Positions 41,429-49,859 of a DNA stretch of 64,000 bases are shown here, piece after piece. Made by a program: the position numbers and the translations under genes. The DNA is from Streptomyces sp. T39. GTDB lineage: Bacteria; Actinomycetota; Actinomycetes; Streptomycetales; Streptomycetaceae. The notes under the pieces were generated by a model. That model had not been told where the DNA came from. It made no database searches and worked only from the letters and a program-made list of their open reading frames with translations. Positions within the stretch are counted from its first letter, which is position 1, and the number at the start of each line of letters is the position of its first letter. The stretch spans positions 2,081 to 66,080 of the forward strand of contig NZ_RDBP01000059.1 of the NCBI RefSeq assembly GCF_008042045.1. Direction: 5' to 3'.

Positions 41429-43252
41429 ATGCCCGTGTCCACGGAAGAACTGAAGCTGCAGATCGTCAACGCCGCCACCGGCAAGTTCCTGGGCGCCCCG
41501 GCCGAGCCGGGCGCGGACGGGGCACTCGTCGTGCGCGACTTCCCCGCGGGCGGGCCGAGCCCGTACCACTGGCAACTCCTGCCCGCGCAGGACGACCACG
41601 CGTACGTGCTCCGCAACGCGGACAGCGGCGAGGTCCTCGACGACCCCGCCACCGCCAACCGAGCCGTCCGCCAGGCCACGGCCGCTGCCGGCAGGCGGAG
41701 CCAGCAGTGGCACCTCGTTCCCGTCGACGGCGAAGCAGGCCTGTACTTCATCGAGGGCGCGACCGACAACGCCGTTCTCGACCTCGCCGATGCCGACCAG
41801 GACGAGACCCGCATCGTCCTGCGCGAGTACGACGAGGCCGCACCGAGCCAGCGCTGGCAACTCGTCCCGGCCGAGCCCGAACGCATCAGCGACCCCGTCC
41901 TGCGCTGGGCACTGCTGGACCACTGGAACGGCCGCCGCTCGTGGCGGCTGGCCGACTCCGCCGCGCTGCGCCCGGCTCCCGGCGCCACGCCTTCGTTCAG
42001 CGACATGCTGCTGGTCCTCGAGCAGTTCGGCAGCGACCAGGACGCCGGCGGGTGGAAGAGCGCCGGGGCCGGCCGCCGCCCCAGCGGGCAGCCCGTGTGG
42101 TGGAGTGGCCTCGGTGAGCGCTTCCTCGCCGACACCACGGGCGCAGGCCGAGCGGACATCGTAGGCCTCAAACCCGCGAAGGGAGCTGTGACCTCGGCCA
42201 GCCAAGGCGACGGCACGTTCGACGACGAGGAGCGCCTCCTGCACCCGCCCGCGCCCTCTCCGAGTCCCAAGGACCTGTGGACCCTCGTGGACACCACCGG
42301 TGACGGCCGGCCCGACGTGGTCGTGCTCGGCGCCGACGGCGTCCGGCTGGCCCGCCAGGGCGAGGACGGGGCGTTCACGGCCGAGGGCGGCGAGGCGGCC
42401 CTGAAGGCGTTCGGCCACGGACAGGAGGCGGGCGGGTGGCTTGCCGACAAGCACCCCCGCTTCCTCGCCGACACCACCGGCAACGGCAGGCTGGACATCG
42501 TCGGCTGCCACGACGACGGCGTCTGGATCTCCCTCCAGGACGAAGAAGGACACTTCGCACCGCTCGCCGACGAAGCGGTCCTCAAGGCCTTCGGCCACGG
42601 ACAGGACGCGGGCGGGTGGCTTGCCGACAAGCACCCCCGCTTCCTCGCCGACACCACCGGCAACGGCAGGCCGGACATCGTCGGCTGCCACGACGACGGC
42701 GTCTGGATCTCCCTCCAGGACGAAGAAGGACACTTCGCCGAACCCCTCTACGTCCTCGACCACTTCGGCGTCGACCAGGGATGGAGCTCGGCCGAGGAGC
42801 ACCCCCGCTTCCTGCTCAGGACCACCGACGGCGAAGCTGCGGACATCGTCGGCTTCGGCCCGCAGGGCGTCGTCGTGGCGCGCGGACGCGGGGACGGCAC
42901 GTTCGAGCCCGCGAAACTCGTGCTCAACGACTTCGGGACCGCCCAGGGATGGACCACCGGCAAGCACCTCAGGTTCCTCGCCGACGTCACCGGCGACGGC
43001 AAGCCGGACATCGTCGGCTTCGGCAATGAAGGCGTCTGGGTGTCCCACAACACCGGCGACGGCCAGTTCGAGCAGGCCCAACTGGTATGCCGCGGCTTCG
43101 GCTACCACGACGCCGCCGGCGCGTGGCGGGTCGACCGCCACCCTCGCTTCCTCGCCGACATCACCGGCGACGGCCGCGTCGACATCGTCGGATTCGGCGG
43201 CCCGGGGGTGTACGTGGCCCGAAACCTCCACCGCCGCTTCCGAACCCGATAA
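41429..43252 (+). CDS. Beta-trefoil lectin plus FG-GAP propeller protein
   Basis: 607 residues from ATG 41429 with GGAAGAGG upstream. The first 155 residues are a ricin-B-like trefoil with YHWQLLPAQ, SQQWHLVPVD and SQRWQLVPAE. From about residue 210, seven FG-GAP/VCBS-type blades follow: FLADTTGAGRADIVGLKP, TTGDGRPDVVVLGADG, FLADVTGDGKPDIVGFGN and FLADITGDGRVDIVGFGG, with DxDxDG-like calcium loops. No signal peptide. Two blades are nearly identical at DNA level (see repeat). It is probably a binding component acting with the pore-former. Confidence 0.82.
   Translation: MPVSTEELKLQIVNAATGKFLGAPAEPGADGALVVRDFPAGGPSPYHWQLLPAQDDHAYVLRNADSGEVLDDPATANRAVRQATAAAGRRSQQWHLVPVDGEAGLYFIEGATDNAVLDLADADQDETRIVLREYDEAAPSQRWQLVPAEPERISDPVLRWALLDHWNGRRSWRLADSAALRPAPGATPSFSDMLLVLEQFGSDQDAGGWKSAGAGRRPSGQPVWWSGLGERFLADTTGAGRADIVGLKPAKGAVTSASQGDGTFDDEERLLHPPAPSPSPKDLWTLVDTTGDGRPDVVVLGADGVRLARQGEDGAFTAEGGEAALKAFGHGQEAGGWLADKHPRFLADTTGNGRLDIVGCHDDGVWISLQDEEGHFAPLADEAVLKAFGHGQDAGGWLADKHPRFLADTTGNGRPDIVGCHDDGVWISLQDEEGHFAEPLYVLDHFGVDQGWSSAEEHPRFLLRTTDGEAADIVGFGPQGVVVARGRGDGTFEPAKLVLNDFGTAQGWTTGKHLRFLADVTGDGKPDIVGFGNEGVWVSHNTGDGQFEQAQLVCRGFGYHDAAGAWRVDRHPRFLADITGDGRVDIVGFGGPGVYVARNLHRRFRTR
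42411..42738 (+). repeat. Tandem 180-bp FG-GAP blade duplication
   Basis: 42411-42558 and 42591-42738 are the same 148 bases with two differences, at a period of 180 bp. This is a recent blade duplication or a conversion event. Confidence 0.85.
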
Positions 43253-43329
43253 CCCGTCACATCCACAAGACTGCGCCAGCCAGCGACGGTTCCACGGCCC
43301 GTTGAGAAGGACGACCCGGGGAGTGGCGG

Positions 43330-44190
43330 TCAGCGGATGTGGACCTCGATGCTGGTCCTGGACGGCAGGTGGAGGGCGTCACCGGCGAACGACGCGGTGT
43401 AGGTGGTGTAGCCGCGGGCGGTGGCGCGGTCGATGAGGGCGAAAGTGCCGTTCGCGTCGAGCGTGGTGGGCGGGAGCGTCACAGGCTGCGCGGCGCCGGG
43501 GTCCAGGCGCGTGAGGGTGACGGTGGTGCCGGGTGGAAAGGGCAGGTCGGAGGCGAGACGACCGGTCAGGGAGCGGGTACCGGAGGGGGTCGTGGAAGGT
43601 ATGTGCAGCACGGTCCCGGTGGCGGCCTTGCCGGGAGTGGTCAGCACCCGCAGGATGACCGGCGCGCCCTGGCGTGTCTCTCGGGTGACGGCGAAGAGAC
43701 GGCGGTTGTCCGGCGCCCAGCCAAGTCCGGCCGGCAGCAGCAGCAGCAGCAGCGGAGAAGAGTCGCCCGAGGCGAACTCGAACACGCCGTGCGAGACGCG
43801 GGTGCCCGGCGTGAACATGAAGACGTCGGAGCCGTGGTTGCTGTCCACCCCGGCCGCGATGGCGCCGTCGGCGGCGACGGCCACCGCGTTGGGGTAGGCG
43901 GCGGCTGGGTAGCGGCCCGCGTCGGCGAGGTCGGAGGTGCGCAGCATCTGATGGTAGTAGGGGCTTCCGCCGGCCAGAATGACGTTCTTGCCGTCGGTGG
44001 TGAACGTCAGGTCCTGGGTGTCACCGGCGTCGGGCAGCCACCGCTCGGCCGTACGGCGGGCAGTGCCGGTGTGTACGTCGTACACGGCCATGGTGGCTGG
44101 GCTGACCTCCCGCTCACCGGCGACCAGGACGCCGGGGGCGGCTGCAGAGGTGGCCAGTGCGGGTGCGGAATACCAGTCGTCGCCCACCGC
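43330..44190 (-). pseudogene. YncE-like beta-propeller with Ig-like tail, 5' end lost
   Basis: The stop is at 43330. The family-like part begins near 44190: DDWYSAPALATSAAAPGVLV, YDVHTGTARRTAERWLP, QDLTFTTDGKNVILAGGSPY, AAYPNAVAVAADGAIAAG, then an Ig-like C-terminal domain (RSLTGRLASDLPFPPGTTVT, NGTFALIDRATARGYTTYTA). Full relatives have a signal peptide and more blades before this point. Upstream of 44190 the leftward frame turns into shadow sequence, so the 5' part has been replaced. Confidence 0.65.
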
Positions 44191-44204
44191 CTCCTCATAG
44201 GCCC

Positions 44205-44341
44205 CCGCCAAACACGCCCGGCAGCAGCTGGATCCGACCACCGCCGAGGGCTTGCTGGGCGTGTACGCGGCCCGGACCCGCGAGGGCGCCGACCAGCTCG
44301 CCGCCGTCCTCGATGACATCGCCGCCAACGGCCTGCCCGCA
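44205..44341 (+). pseudogene. Coding fragment ending at the IS5 repeat
   Basis: Rightward frame AKHARQQLDPTTAEGLLGVY, ARTREGADQLAAVLDDIAAN reaches the inverted repeat at 44342. It is protein-like but has no start; probably a gene cut by the element. Family unknown. Confidence 0.4.
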
Positions 44342-44363
44342 CGAGGACTTGTCCGGCCGATCA
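44342..44363. repeat. Left terminal inverted repeat, S1 element
   Basis: Core AGGACTTGTCCGGCCGATCA. It matches the complement of 45764-45785 at 21 of 22 positions. Confidence 0.8.
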
Positions 44364-44453
44364 TGGTCCCGGTTACCGAGTCATGGCGGGTCTGCGGCTC
44401 GGCACCCGTCGAGGGCATGGTCGACACACGAGGTCGTGTGCCAGGGTGGCGGT

Positions 44454-45026
44454 ATGGATTGGCAGTCTGAGAGCCCGGAACTCTGGGCGTTCCTGGAGTC
44501 CCTACACCGCGGTGACATCCTGTCCGGCACCGTCGCGGCGATCGAGCGGTTCGGGGTATTCGTGGCCCTGGACGACGGACCTGCCCATCCCACCCTGCCC
44601 GGTGTCGGGTTCATCGCCATCCCCGAACTGTCCTGGCGGCACATCGACGCTCCGACCGATGTCGTTCAGGTGGGTCAGCGGGTCTCGTGCGAGTTCCTCC
44701 AGTTCGACACCTATAACGCGGAGGCCAGACTGTCCTTGAAGGCGCTGGAGCCCGACCCCCTGCAGGCCTTCGCCGACCGTACGCCGATGGGCCAGGAGCT
44801 TCGCGGGACGGTGGACAAGACGGTTCCCATCGGCGTCTTCGTCGACCTCGGGGACGGGATCGTCGGGCTGATTCCCTGCAAGGAGGTCTACGGTCGGCCC
44901 GCGGTGAGTCCGGCGGAGGACTTCGAGGCCGGACAGGAGATTGCCGTCATCGTCACGGAAATCGAAGTGCCGGCCCGCCGGGTCTTTCTTTCCAGGCCGA
45001 AGGGGCCCGGCGTGCAGATGTCGTGA
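44454..45026 (+). CDS. Protein with two S1 RNA-binding domains
   Basis: 190 residues from ATG 44454. The first S1 domain is RGDILSGTVAAIERFGVFVA through GVGFIAIPELSWRH and VQVGQRVSCEFLQFD...ARLSLKAL. The second is GQELRGTVDKTVPIGVFVDL, GIVGLIPCKEVYG and AGQEIAVIVTEIEVPARRVF. S1 domains bind single-stranded RNA. Small two-S1 proteins of this type are scattered in Streptomyces accessory regions, and I recall them among immunity-like gene sets; the true role is unknown. It lies between IS5 inverted repeats, 31 bases before a decayed transposase. Confidence 0.8.
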   Translation: MDWQSESPELWAFLESLHRGDILSGTVAAIERFGVFVALDDGPAHPTLPGVGFIAIPELSWRHIDAPTDVVQVGQRVSCEFLQFDTYNAEARLSLKALEPDPLQAFADRTPMGQELRGTVDKTVPIGVFVDLGDGIVGLIPCKEVYGRPAVSPAEDFEAGQEIAVIVTEIEVPARRVFLSRPKGPGVQMS

Positions 45027-45057
45027 CGCCGGGCGTGCCCCGGCCGTTGATGTGAGC

Positions 45058-45766
45058 ATGGGGCGGGGTGATCTGAGTGATGCCGAGTGGGAACGGCTGC
45101 GGCCGTTCCTGCCTGTTGGCAACCGGCGTTGTGGCCGGTGGCGTGATCACCGGCAGGTGATCGACGGGATTCTGCACCGGGTGCGGACCGGTGTTCAGTG
45201 GCGTGACCTGCCCGAGCGGTTCGGCCCGTGGAAGACCGCTTATGAACGCCACCGGCTGTGGTCGGCCGACGGCACGTGGGAGCGACCCTGGGCCGCTCGC
45301 GCGGCGGGTTCACCAACAAGCTCCACCTGAGCGCGGACGGCCGCTGCCGCCCGCTGTCCCTGATCGTCACCGCAGGCCAGCGGGCCGACTGCACCCAGTT
45401 CGAGCCCGTCCTGGAGAAGATCCGCGTGCCACGGCCCGGGCCAGGCAGGCCCCGTAAGAAGCCGGACAGCCTCGCGGCCGACAAGGCCTCCAGCAACGGG
45501 CCATGCCGCGGGTATCTGCGGCGTCGCGGTATCCGGCACACGATCCCGGAGAAGACCGACAGTCAGGCCGCCCGCCTGCGCAAGGGCCCACGCGGCGGAC
45601 GGCCCCCGGCTTCGATGAAGAGCGTTACAGGAAGCGCAACGCCGTCGAACGAGCGATCAACCGCCTGAAGCAGCACCGGGCCGTCGCCACGCGTTACGAC
45701 AAGCGCGGCAATGTCTTCCTCGGCACGGCCACCGCAGCAGCCCTGACCATCTGGCTACGAACGTGA
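45058..45766 (+). pseudogene. IS5-family transposase with internal deletion and frameshift
   Basis: From ATG 45058: GRGDLSDAEWERLRPFLPVG, WRDLPERFGPWKTAYERH, SADGTWER. A deletion of roughly 230-290 bp (compared with the copy at 11938) then removes the first catalytic Asp and joins to LGRSRGGFTNKLHLSADG, LAADKASSNGPC. A missing C near 45610 causes a further frameshift before VERAINRLKQHRAV. The stop is just inside the right inverted repeat. It is inactive. Confidence 0.85.
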
Positions 45767-45785
45767 TCGGCCGGACAAGTCCTAG
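45764..45785. repeat. Right terminal inverted repeat, S1 element
   Basis: Ends CCGGACAAGTCCTAG. Partner at 44342-44363; an identical terminal sequence lies at 12906-12927. Confidence 0.8.
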
Positions 45786-46241
45786 AGGACCGCACGCCCG
45801 TGGGAGGATCTGCGCGAGCAGCGTCTAGCCCGGCCTCCCCGCGAGCGTCCGGCCGTCGCCGATGCCCGCATCGCACGGCTGCCGAGGCCGGATCGCGTTC
45901 TCCGAGCCTGCTGCCAGGAAGTTGGACGTCATTTCCAGCACGGTGACCACCAGCAACGGCCCGACGTAGGACATCGCCCCCCAGCCCTTCGCCACCGGCA
46001 CCGGCACCGGCACCGGCACCGGCAACCCTGTCGGCCCAGGCTGCGACGTGGGCCGGCGCTCTTGCGAAGGCTGGCCGACGCGATCGAAGCGTTGGGCCCT
46101 GTGGACTCCAGGATGTCGTGAGCACGCGGCGGCGGGCAGGCCCTGAATGCGGGGCCGCCCGGCGTGGGACGGGGCAGTGGTGGCCGCCGAGCGAGGGTGG
46201 ACGGCCTGGTGCCCGACGTCCCGGACGGTTCCCCCCAGTCC
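45786..46241. other. Decayed region with hexamer repeats
   Basis: No intact gene. A leftward frame (MSYVGPLLVVTVLEMTSNFL, AAGSENAIRP) is preceded by a Val-Pro repeat from the hexamers, and a rightward one has LRRLADAIEALGPVDS; both could be gene remains. Confidence 0.4.
45993..46022. repeat. Five tandem CACCGG hexamers
   Basis: Five perfect units. A comparable hexamer array (GCACCC) sits near the other IS5 copy of this type, at 11748. Confidence 0.85.
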
Positions 46242-47270
46242 TCATGGCCGGACGGCGACCTTGATGGCCTGGCGTGCGTTCATGGCCTGATAGGCCGTCG
46301 CAATGGAGTCCAGGGGGAGGTCGGTCGAAAGGACCGGCGAGGGGTCGAGCCGCCCTGCGAGAACTTCCGACAGCAGAGGTTCCAGGTAGTGGCGGGCCGG
46401 GGTCACCCCGGCCCGCAGGGCGATGTTGTGGCGGAACAGTCGGTAGAGGTCGACGCGATCCACGCCGTTGGGGACCCCGACGGAACCGATCGTGCCGCCG
46501 GGCCGGACCAGGTCGATCGCGAGGTCGAGGGCGGACTGGGTTCCCGCGCATTCGGCGACGCCGTTGACACCGCCTTCGGTCTCGTCCCGGACGAATCCGA
46601 CGGTCGCGGGGTCGTCCGCGGCCAGGACGTCGGTCGCTCCCATGCGCTTGGCCAGGTCGCTGCGGTCGGGATGCCGGCCGAGGAGGATGATCCGTCCGGC
46701 TCGGGCGCGATGGGCGGCGAGCACCGCGCAGAGCCCGACAGCGCCGTCCCCGAGGACGACCACGGTCGAACCCGGCCGGACAGCGGCCAGGAAGACGGCG
46801 TGGGCACCGGTCGCCATGACGTCCGTCAGCGGAAGCAGGCGGCGCAAGAGCTCGGCGTCCGCCTCCGCGCGTACCGGGACGAGCGTACTTTCGGCGAACG
46901 GCACGCGTACGGCCTCGGCCTGGCCGCCGTCATGCCGACCGCCCCAGAAGCCGCCGTCGGGACAGGAGGTGAACAACCCGTCGCGGCACGGCCGGCAGGT
47001 GCCGTCCGCGAAGGCGAACGGTGCGAGGACGAGATCACCCGCCCGCAGACGGGTGACGTCCGCGCCGACATCCTCGACGACTCCGACCCACTCGTGGCCC
47101 ATGCGGTCGCCCGGCGTGAACGCCTCCTGGCCCCGGAACGGCCACAGGTCGGATCCGCACACGGCGGCCAGGGACACCCTCACCAGCGCGTCACTCGGTT
47201 GCTCGATCACCGGGTCGGGAACGTCGACGAGACGGACCTGCCCGACCCCTTCCAGCACGGTGGCTCTCAT
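46242..47270 (-). CDS. Zinc-dependent alcohol dehydrogenase
   Basis: 342 residues from ATG 47270. The GroES-like domain has catalytic-zinc residues in AAVCGSDLWPFRG and DRMGHEWVG, and a structural-zinc-type segment GTCRPCRDGLFTSCPDGGFWG. The Rossmann domain has VVLGDGAVGLCAVLAAH and the NAD-binding R/H in LLGRHPDRSDLAKRMGA. It belongs to the medium-chain dehydrogenase group of Streptomyces secondary alcohol oxidation; the substrate is unknown. It is divergent from an Lrp-family gene 91 bases away, its probable regulator. Confidence 0.88.
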   Translation of the reverse strand: MRATVLEGVGQVRLVDVPDPVIEQPSDALVRVSLAAVCGSDLWPFRGQEAFTPGDRMGHEWVGVVEDVGADVTRLRAGDLVLAPFAFADGTCRPCRDGLFTSCPDGGFWGGRHDGGQAEAVRVPFAESTLVPVRAEADAELLRRLLPLTDVMATGAHAVFLAAVRPGSTVVVLGDGAVGLCAVLAAHRARAGRIILLGRHPDRSDLAKRMGATDVLAADDPATVGFVRDETEGGVNGVAECAGTQSALDLAIDLVRPGGTIGSVGVPNGVDRVDLYRLFRHNIALRAGVTPARHYLEPLLSEVLAGRLDPSPVLSTDLPLDSIATAYQAMNARQAIKVAVRP

Positions 47271-47361
47271 GGGCGACCACGGTAGGCTGCCGCCGCCCGT
47301 CCGGCCATGCCGTTCCGACGGGATGACCGCGCTGTTTCCGTCGAAAGGAAGGTGTTTGGGC

Positions 47362-47880
47362 ATGTTCGTTTCCCAAACGTCAGGAGCAGATGCCGTGGAT
47401 CTCGCGATCATCAGCGAGCTCTCCCGCAACGCCCGTGTGAGCCTTGCCGAGTTGGGCCGCCGGGTGTCCCTCAGCCGGCCGGCGGTCGCCGAGCGGGTGC
47501 GGCGGCTGGAGGACTCCGGTGTGATCAAGGGCTATGGCGTCCACCTCGACCTCGACCGGCTGGGGCTGGGCCTGCGAGCCCACGTGTCTCTGCGCCCCCG
47601 GCTCCGTGCCGCCCGGAATGCGCAGAGCCTGCGTGACCGGCTGCTGGCCATGGGACACATCCTGTCGTGTGTCCACGTCACCGGTGAGAACTGCTACGAG
47701 CTGACGCTCGCGGTCCGGGACGCACAACATCTCGAACAGGTCATCGAGCACCTTTCGGGGATGGGCGACACCACCACCGGTGTGGTGCTCTCCGAGCCCG
47801 TGCAGCCGCGTGACGTGGACATCGCCGCATGGCTCCTGCAGGAGGACCGGGACCGGGGCACTCGGCAGGACAGGCCCTGA
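47362..47880 (+). CDS. Lrp/AsnC-family regulator
   Basis: 172 residues from ATG 47362, after AAAGGAAGG. The N-terminal HTH is VDLAIISELSRNARVSLAEL, GRRVSLSRPAVAERVRRLED then GVIKGYGVHLD. The C-terminal RAM domain covers RDRLLAMGHILSCVHVTGEN and CYELTLAVRDAQHLEQVI. Lrp proteins bind small ligands, often amino acids, and act as octamers. Being divergent from the alcohol dehydrogenase, it probably controls that gene and itself. Confidence 0.88.
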   Translation: MFVSQTSGADAVDLAIISELSRNARVSLAELGRRVSLSRPAVAERVRRLEDSGVIKGYGVHLDLDRLGLGLRAHVSLRPRLRAARNAQSLRDRLLAMGHILSCVHVTGENCYELTLAVRDAQHLEQVIEHLSGMGDTTTGVVLSEPVQPRDVDIAAWLLQEDRDRGTRQDRP

Positions 47881-47902
47881 GCTGCAGCCCCTGGCGCCAC
47901 CG

Positions 47903-48886
47903 TCACTCCGGGAAACGGTCCGGTTCGTCGTCCCAGGCCATGGAGACCATCCTCCAGCCGGCCCGGGTCCGAAGGAACTGGGTGGTCTTGTGACCGTGTC
48001 CCTCGAAACGCACTCCGTTCCGGACGCCGGACTTGCGGTACTCGGCAGACCGGTGCGCGACCGATCCGAAGATGTCCGTCCGCTCAACGACCTCCCACTC
48101 GGAGAAGTCCGTCAGCGTTCCGTCGGTGAGCATCTTCTGACGCGGCTCGACGAAGGCGTCCACATCCATGATCACGGGGTCGTCTCCGGTGTTCGAGACG
48201 ATCCTCCCCTCCGGGACGAACAACTCATGGATGATCCGCAGGTCGGGGGTCTTTCCGCCGGTGTTGGTGAAGGAGTCCATGAACAGGCCCGTCAACCGGT
48301 CGATCTCCGCCCGGTCGCCGGACGCGGGCGCGGAGCGGTCCGCTGCCGGCGGCCACTCCTGGGCCAGGACGGACCACACCTCGCTGTCGTGCCGCAGCCC
48401 GCGGTGCGGATAGCGCTGCCGGAGCACGCCCTCGCGGGACATGCCCAGACGGCGCGCGGACGCGATGCTGCGGGTGTTGCCGGCAGCGACCCACCACTCG
48501 ACCCTGGTCATCCCGCGTTCGGTGAAGGCCCAGTCGATCAGTGCCCGGCACGCGCGGGTCACCAGCCCGTGCCCCTGACCGGCCTCCTCCAGCCAGCAGC
48601 CGAGCTCGCACACGCCCGAGGGGGCGTCGAAGCGGGTGAACATGACGCCGCCGACGAGCACACCGTCCCGCCAGATCCCGTATATCCGGCCGCTGTCGGT
48701 GGACGAGAGGTCGGCGTAGCGCTGGAGGGTGGTTCTGGCCGAGGCGAGGTCGGTGGTGAGCGACGCCCAGGGGATCCACGGGTCGACCAGAGGGCGGGCC
48801 CGGTCGATGTGCGCGAGGAACTCCGGTGCCTGCCAGGGTTCCAGAGGACGGAGTTGCGCGTGGTCGTCGAGGGGGGTGGTGAACAT
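47903..48886 (-). CDS. Fusion of GNAT acetyltransferase and SnoaL-like domain
   Basis: 327 residues from ATG 48886. Residues 1-175 are a RimJ/RimL-type GNAT: LRPLEPWQAPEFLAHIDRAR, GRIYGIWRDGVLVGGVMFTR, the acetyl-CoA loop EEAGQGHGLVTRACRALIDW, and NTRSIASARRLGMSREGVLR. Residues 190-327 are a SnoaL/NTF2-like domain: DRLTGLFMDSFTNTGGKTPD, RIIHELFVPEGRIVSNTGDD and HKTTQFLRTRAGWRMVSMAW. These domains are usually separate proteins, and no stop or frameshift separates them here. It is divergent from a TetR gene. Confidence 0.8.
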   Translation of the reverse strand: MFTTPLDDHAQLRPLEPWQAPEFLAHIDRARPLVDPWIPWASLTTDLASARTTLQRYADLSSTDSGRIYGIWRDGVLVGGVMFTRFDAPSGVCELGCWLEEAGQGHGLVTRACRALIDWAFTERGMTRVEWWVAAGNTRSIASARRLGMSREGVLRQRYPHRGLRHDSEVWSVLAQEWPPAADRSAPASGDRAEIDRLTGLFMDSFTNTGGKTPDLRIIHELFVPEGRIVSNTGDDPVIMDVDAFVEPRQKMLTDGTLTDFSEWEVVERTDIFGSVAHRSAEYRKSGVRNGVRFEGHGHKTTQFLRTRAGWRMVSMAWDDEPDRFPE

Positions 48887-48994
48887 GGGCGTTCCGCCTT
48901 CCAGGTCAAGCCGGCCTCGGACGCCGGCAGGGAACTGCCGAGAGGCACATGGCGAGAGGATACGTAACAAGCGTTTGGTATGTAGGCTAACGGC

Positions 48995-49624
48995 ATGACG
49001 CCCCCCGCACCCGGAGATCACGAAGCCCGCCGCAAGGACGTGTCCGAGGCGGTGTGGCGCGTCCTTGCCGCCAAAGGGTTCGGTGGTCTGACCCTGCGCG
49101 CCGTCGCCGCGGAGATGGGTGTCTCGACCGGCATGCTGACGCACTACTTCCCGAGCAAGCGGGCCCTCGTCACGCACGCACTGGGCCTGCTGGAACAGGA
49201 CACCGCGGGACGCCCGCGCCGGCGTCCACCCGCCGACGGCCTGCCCGCCGTACGGGCCATGCTGCTCGACATCCTGCCGCTCACGCCGGCCGACACCGCC
49301 CGCAACCGCGTCTGGGTCAGCTCCTGGGACCTGTCCCTCGCCGACGAGACGCTGGCCGCCCAACAGGGCGACCGGTACACGAGGTTGCGCGACAGTTTCC
49401 GCCCTCATCTAGAGTCGGCGCGTGACCTGGGGCAGATCCCCCCGCAGGCTGACGTCGGCCAACTGGCCGCTGCCGCCGTCGCCTTCGTCCACGGACTCGT
49501 GGTCCAAGCACTCTTCGACCCCGGACGGTTTCCCGAGGACGTGCAGATCGACATGGTCGACGGCTTCGTTGCCCGGCTCGCCGGGTCGGGGACGACACGG
49601 CCGGATGAACGTCGAACTCGTTGA
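48995..49624 (+). CDS. TetR-family regulator
   Basis: 209 residues from ATG 48995. The HTH is VSEAVWRVLAAKGFGGLTLR, AVAAEMGVSTGMLTHYFPSK; the GMLTHYF wording and the C-terminal region (VWVSSWDLSLADETLAAQQ, AAAAVAFVHGLVVQALFDPG) fit the BetI-like TetR group. It is divergent from the GNAT-SnoaL fusion with 108 bases between, containing the AT-rich core TAACAAGCGTTTGGTATG that may hold the operator. It probably represses the fusion gene. Confidence 0.85.
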   Translation: MTPPAPGDHEARRKDVSEAVWRVLAAKGFGGLTLRAVAAEMGVSTGMLTHYFPSKRALVTHALGLLEQDTAGRPRRRPPADGLPAVRAMLLDILPLTPADTARNRVWVSSWDLSLADETLAAQQGDRYTRLRDSFRPHLESARDLGQIPPQADVGQLAAAAVAFVHGLVVQALFDPGRFPEDVQIDMVDGFVARLAGSGTTRPDERRTR

Positions 49625-49859
49625 GGCCGCGCTGTCCGCGACCGGTCGCGTCGCCTCGTAGGGGCAGCGCGTTCCGTCGCCGTGGCGTCTTCGCGTACCC
49701 GCGGTGCGCGACGGGGGGCCGGTGGGAGTCCGCCGGCCGCGGGCCGGACGCGCCACGGCCGGTCCGCGTGTGGAGGAGCAGTCATGCAAGGGGCAGCAGT
49801 CACACGATGCAAGGGGCCGCCCCGCCGCCGCTCACGGCAGGCGCGGGACGGCCTCCGGC
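49625..49859. other. Intergenic DNA
   Basis: High-GC spacer after the TetR gene; no gene, and no clear terminator recognised. Confidence 0.4.

Larger units (their letters stand above)
44342..45785. mobile_element. IS5-type element with an S1-domain passenger gene
   Basis: The 22 bases at 44342-44363 are the reverse complement of 45764-45785 with a single mismatch. Inside lie a complete S1-domain gene and a decayed IS5 transposase, both rightward. The same terminal sequence ends the IS5 copy at 12906-12927. The arrangement parallels the barstar element at 1151-2598. Transposition now would need a transposase from elsewhere. Confidence 0.65.

Noticed and set aside
40954-43231. Long leftward frames opposite the trefoil/FG-GAP gene, including repeated SASHPPASCPWP stretches
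   Set aside because: The repeats mirror the FG-GAP blade duplication on the other strand; shadow frames.
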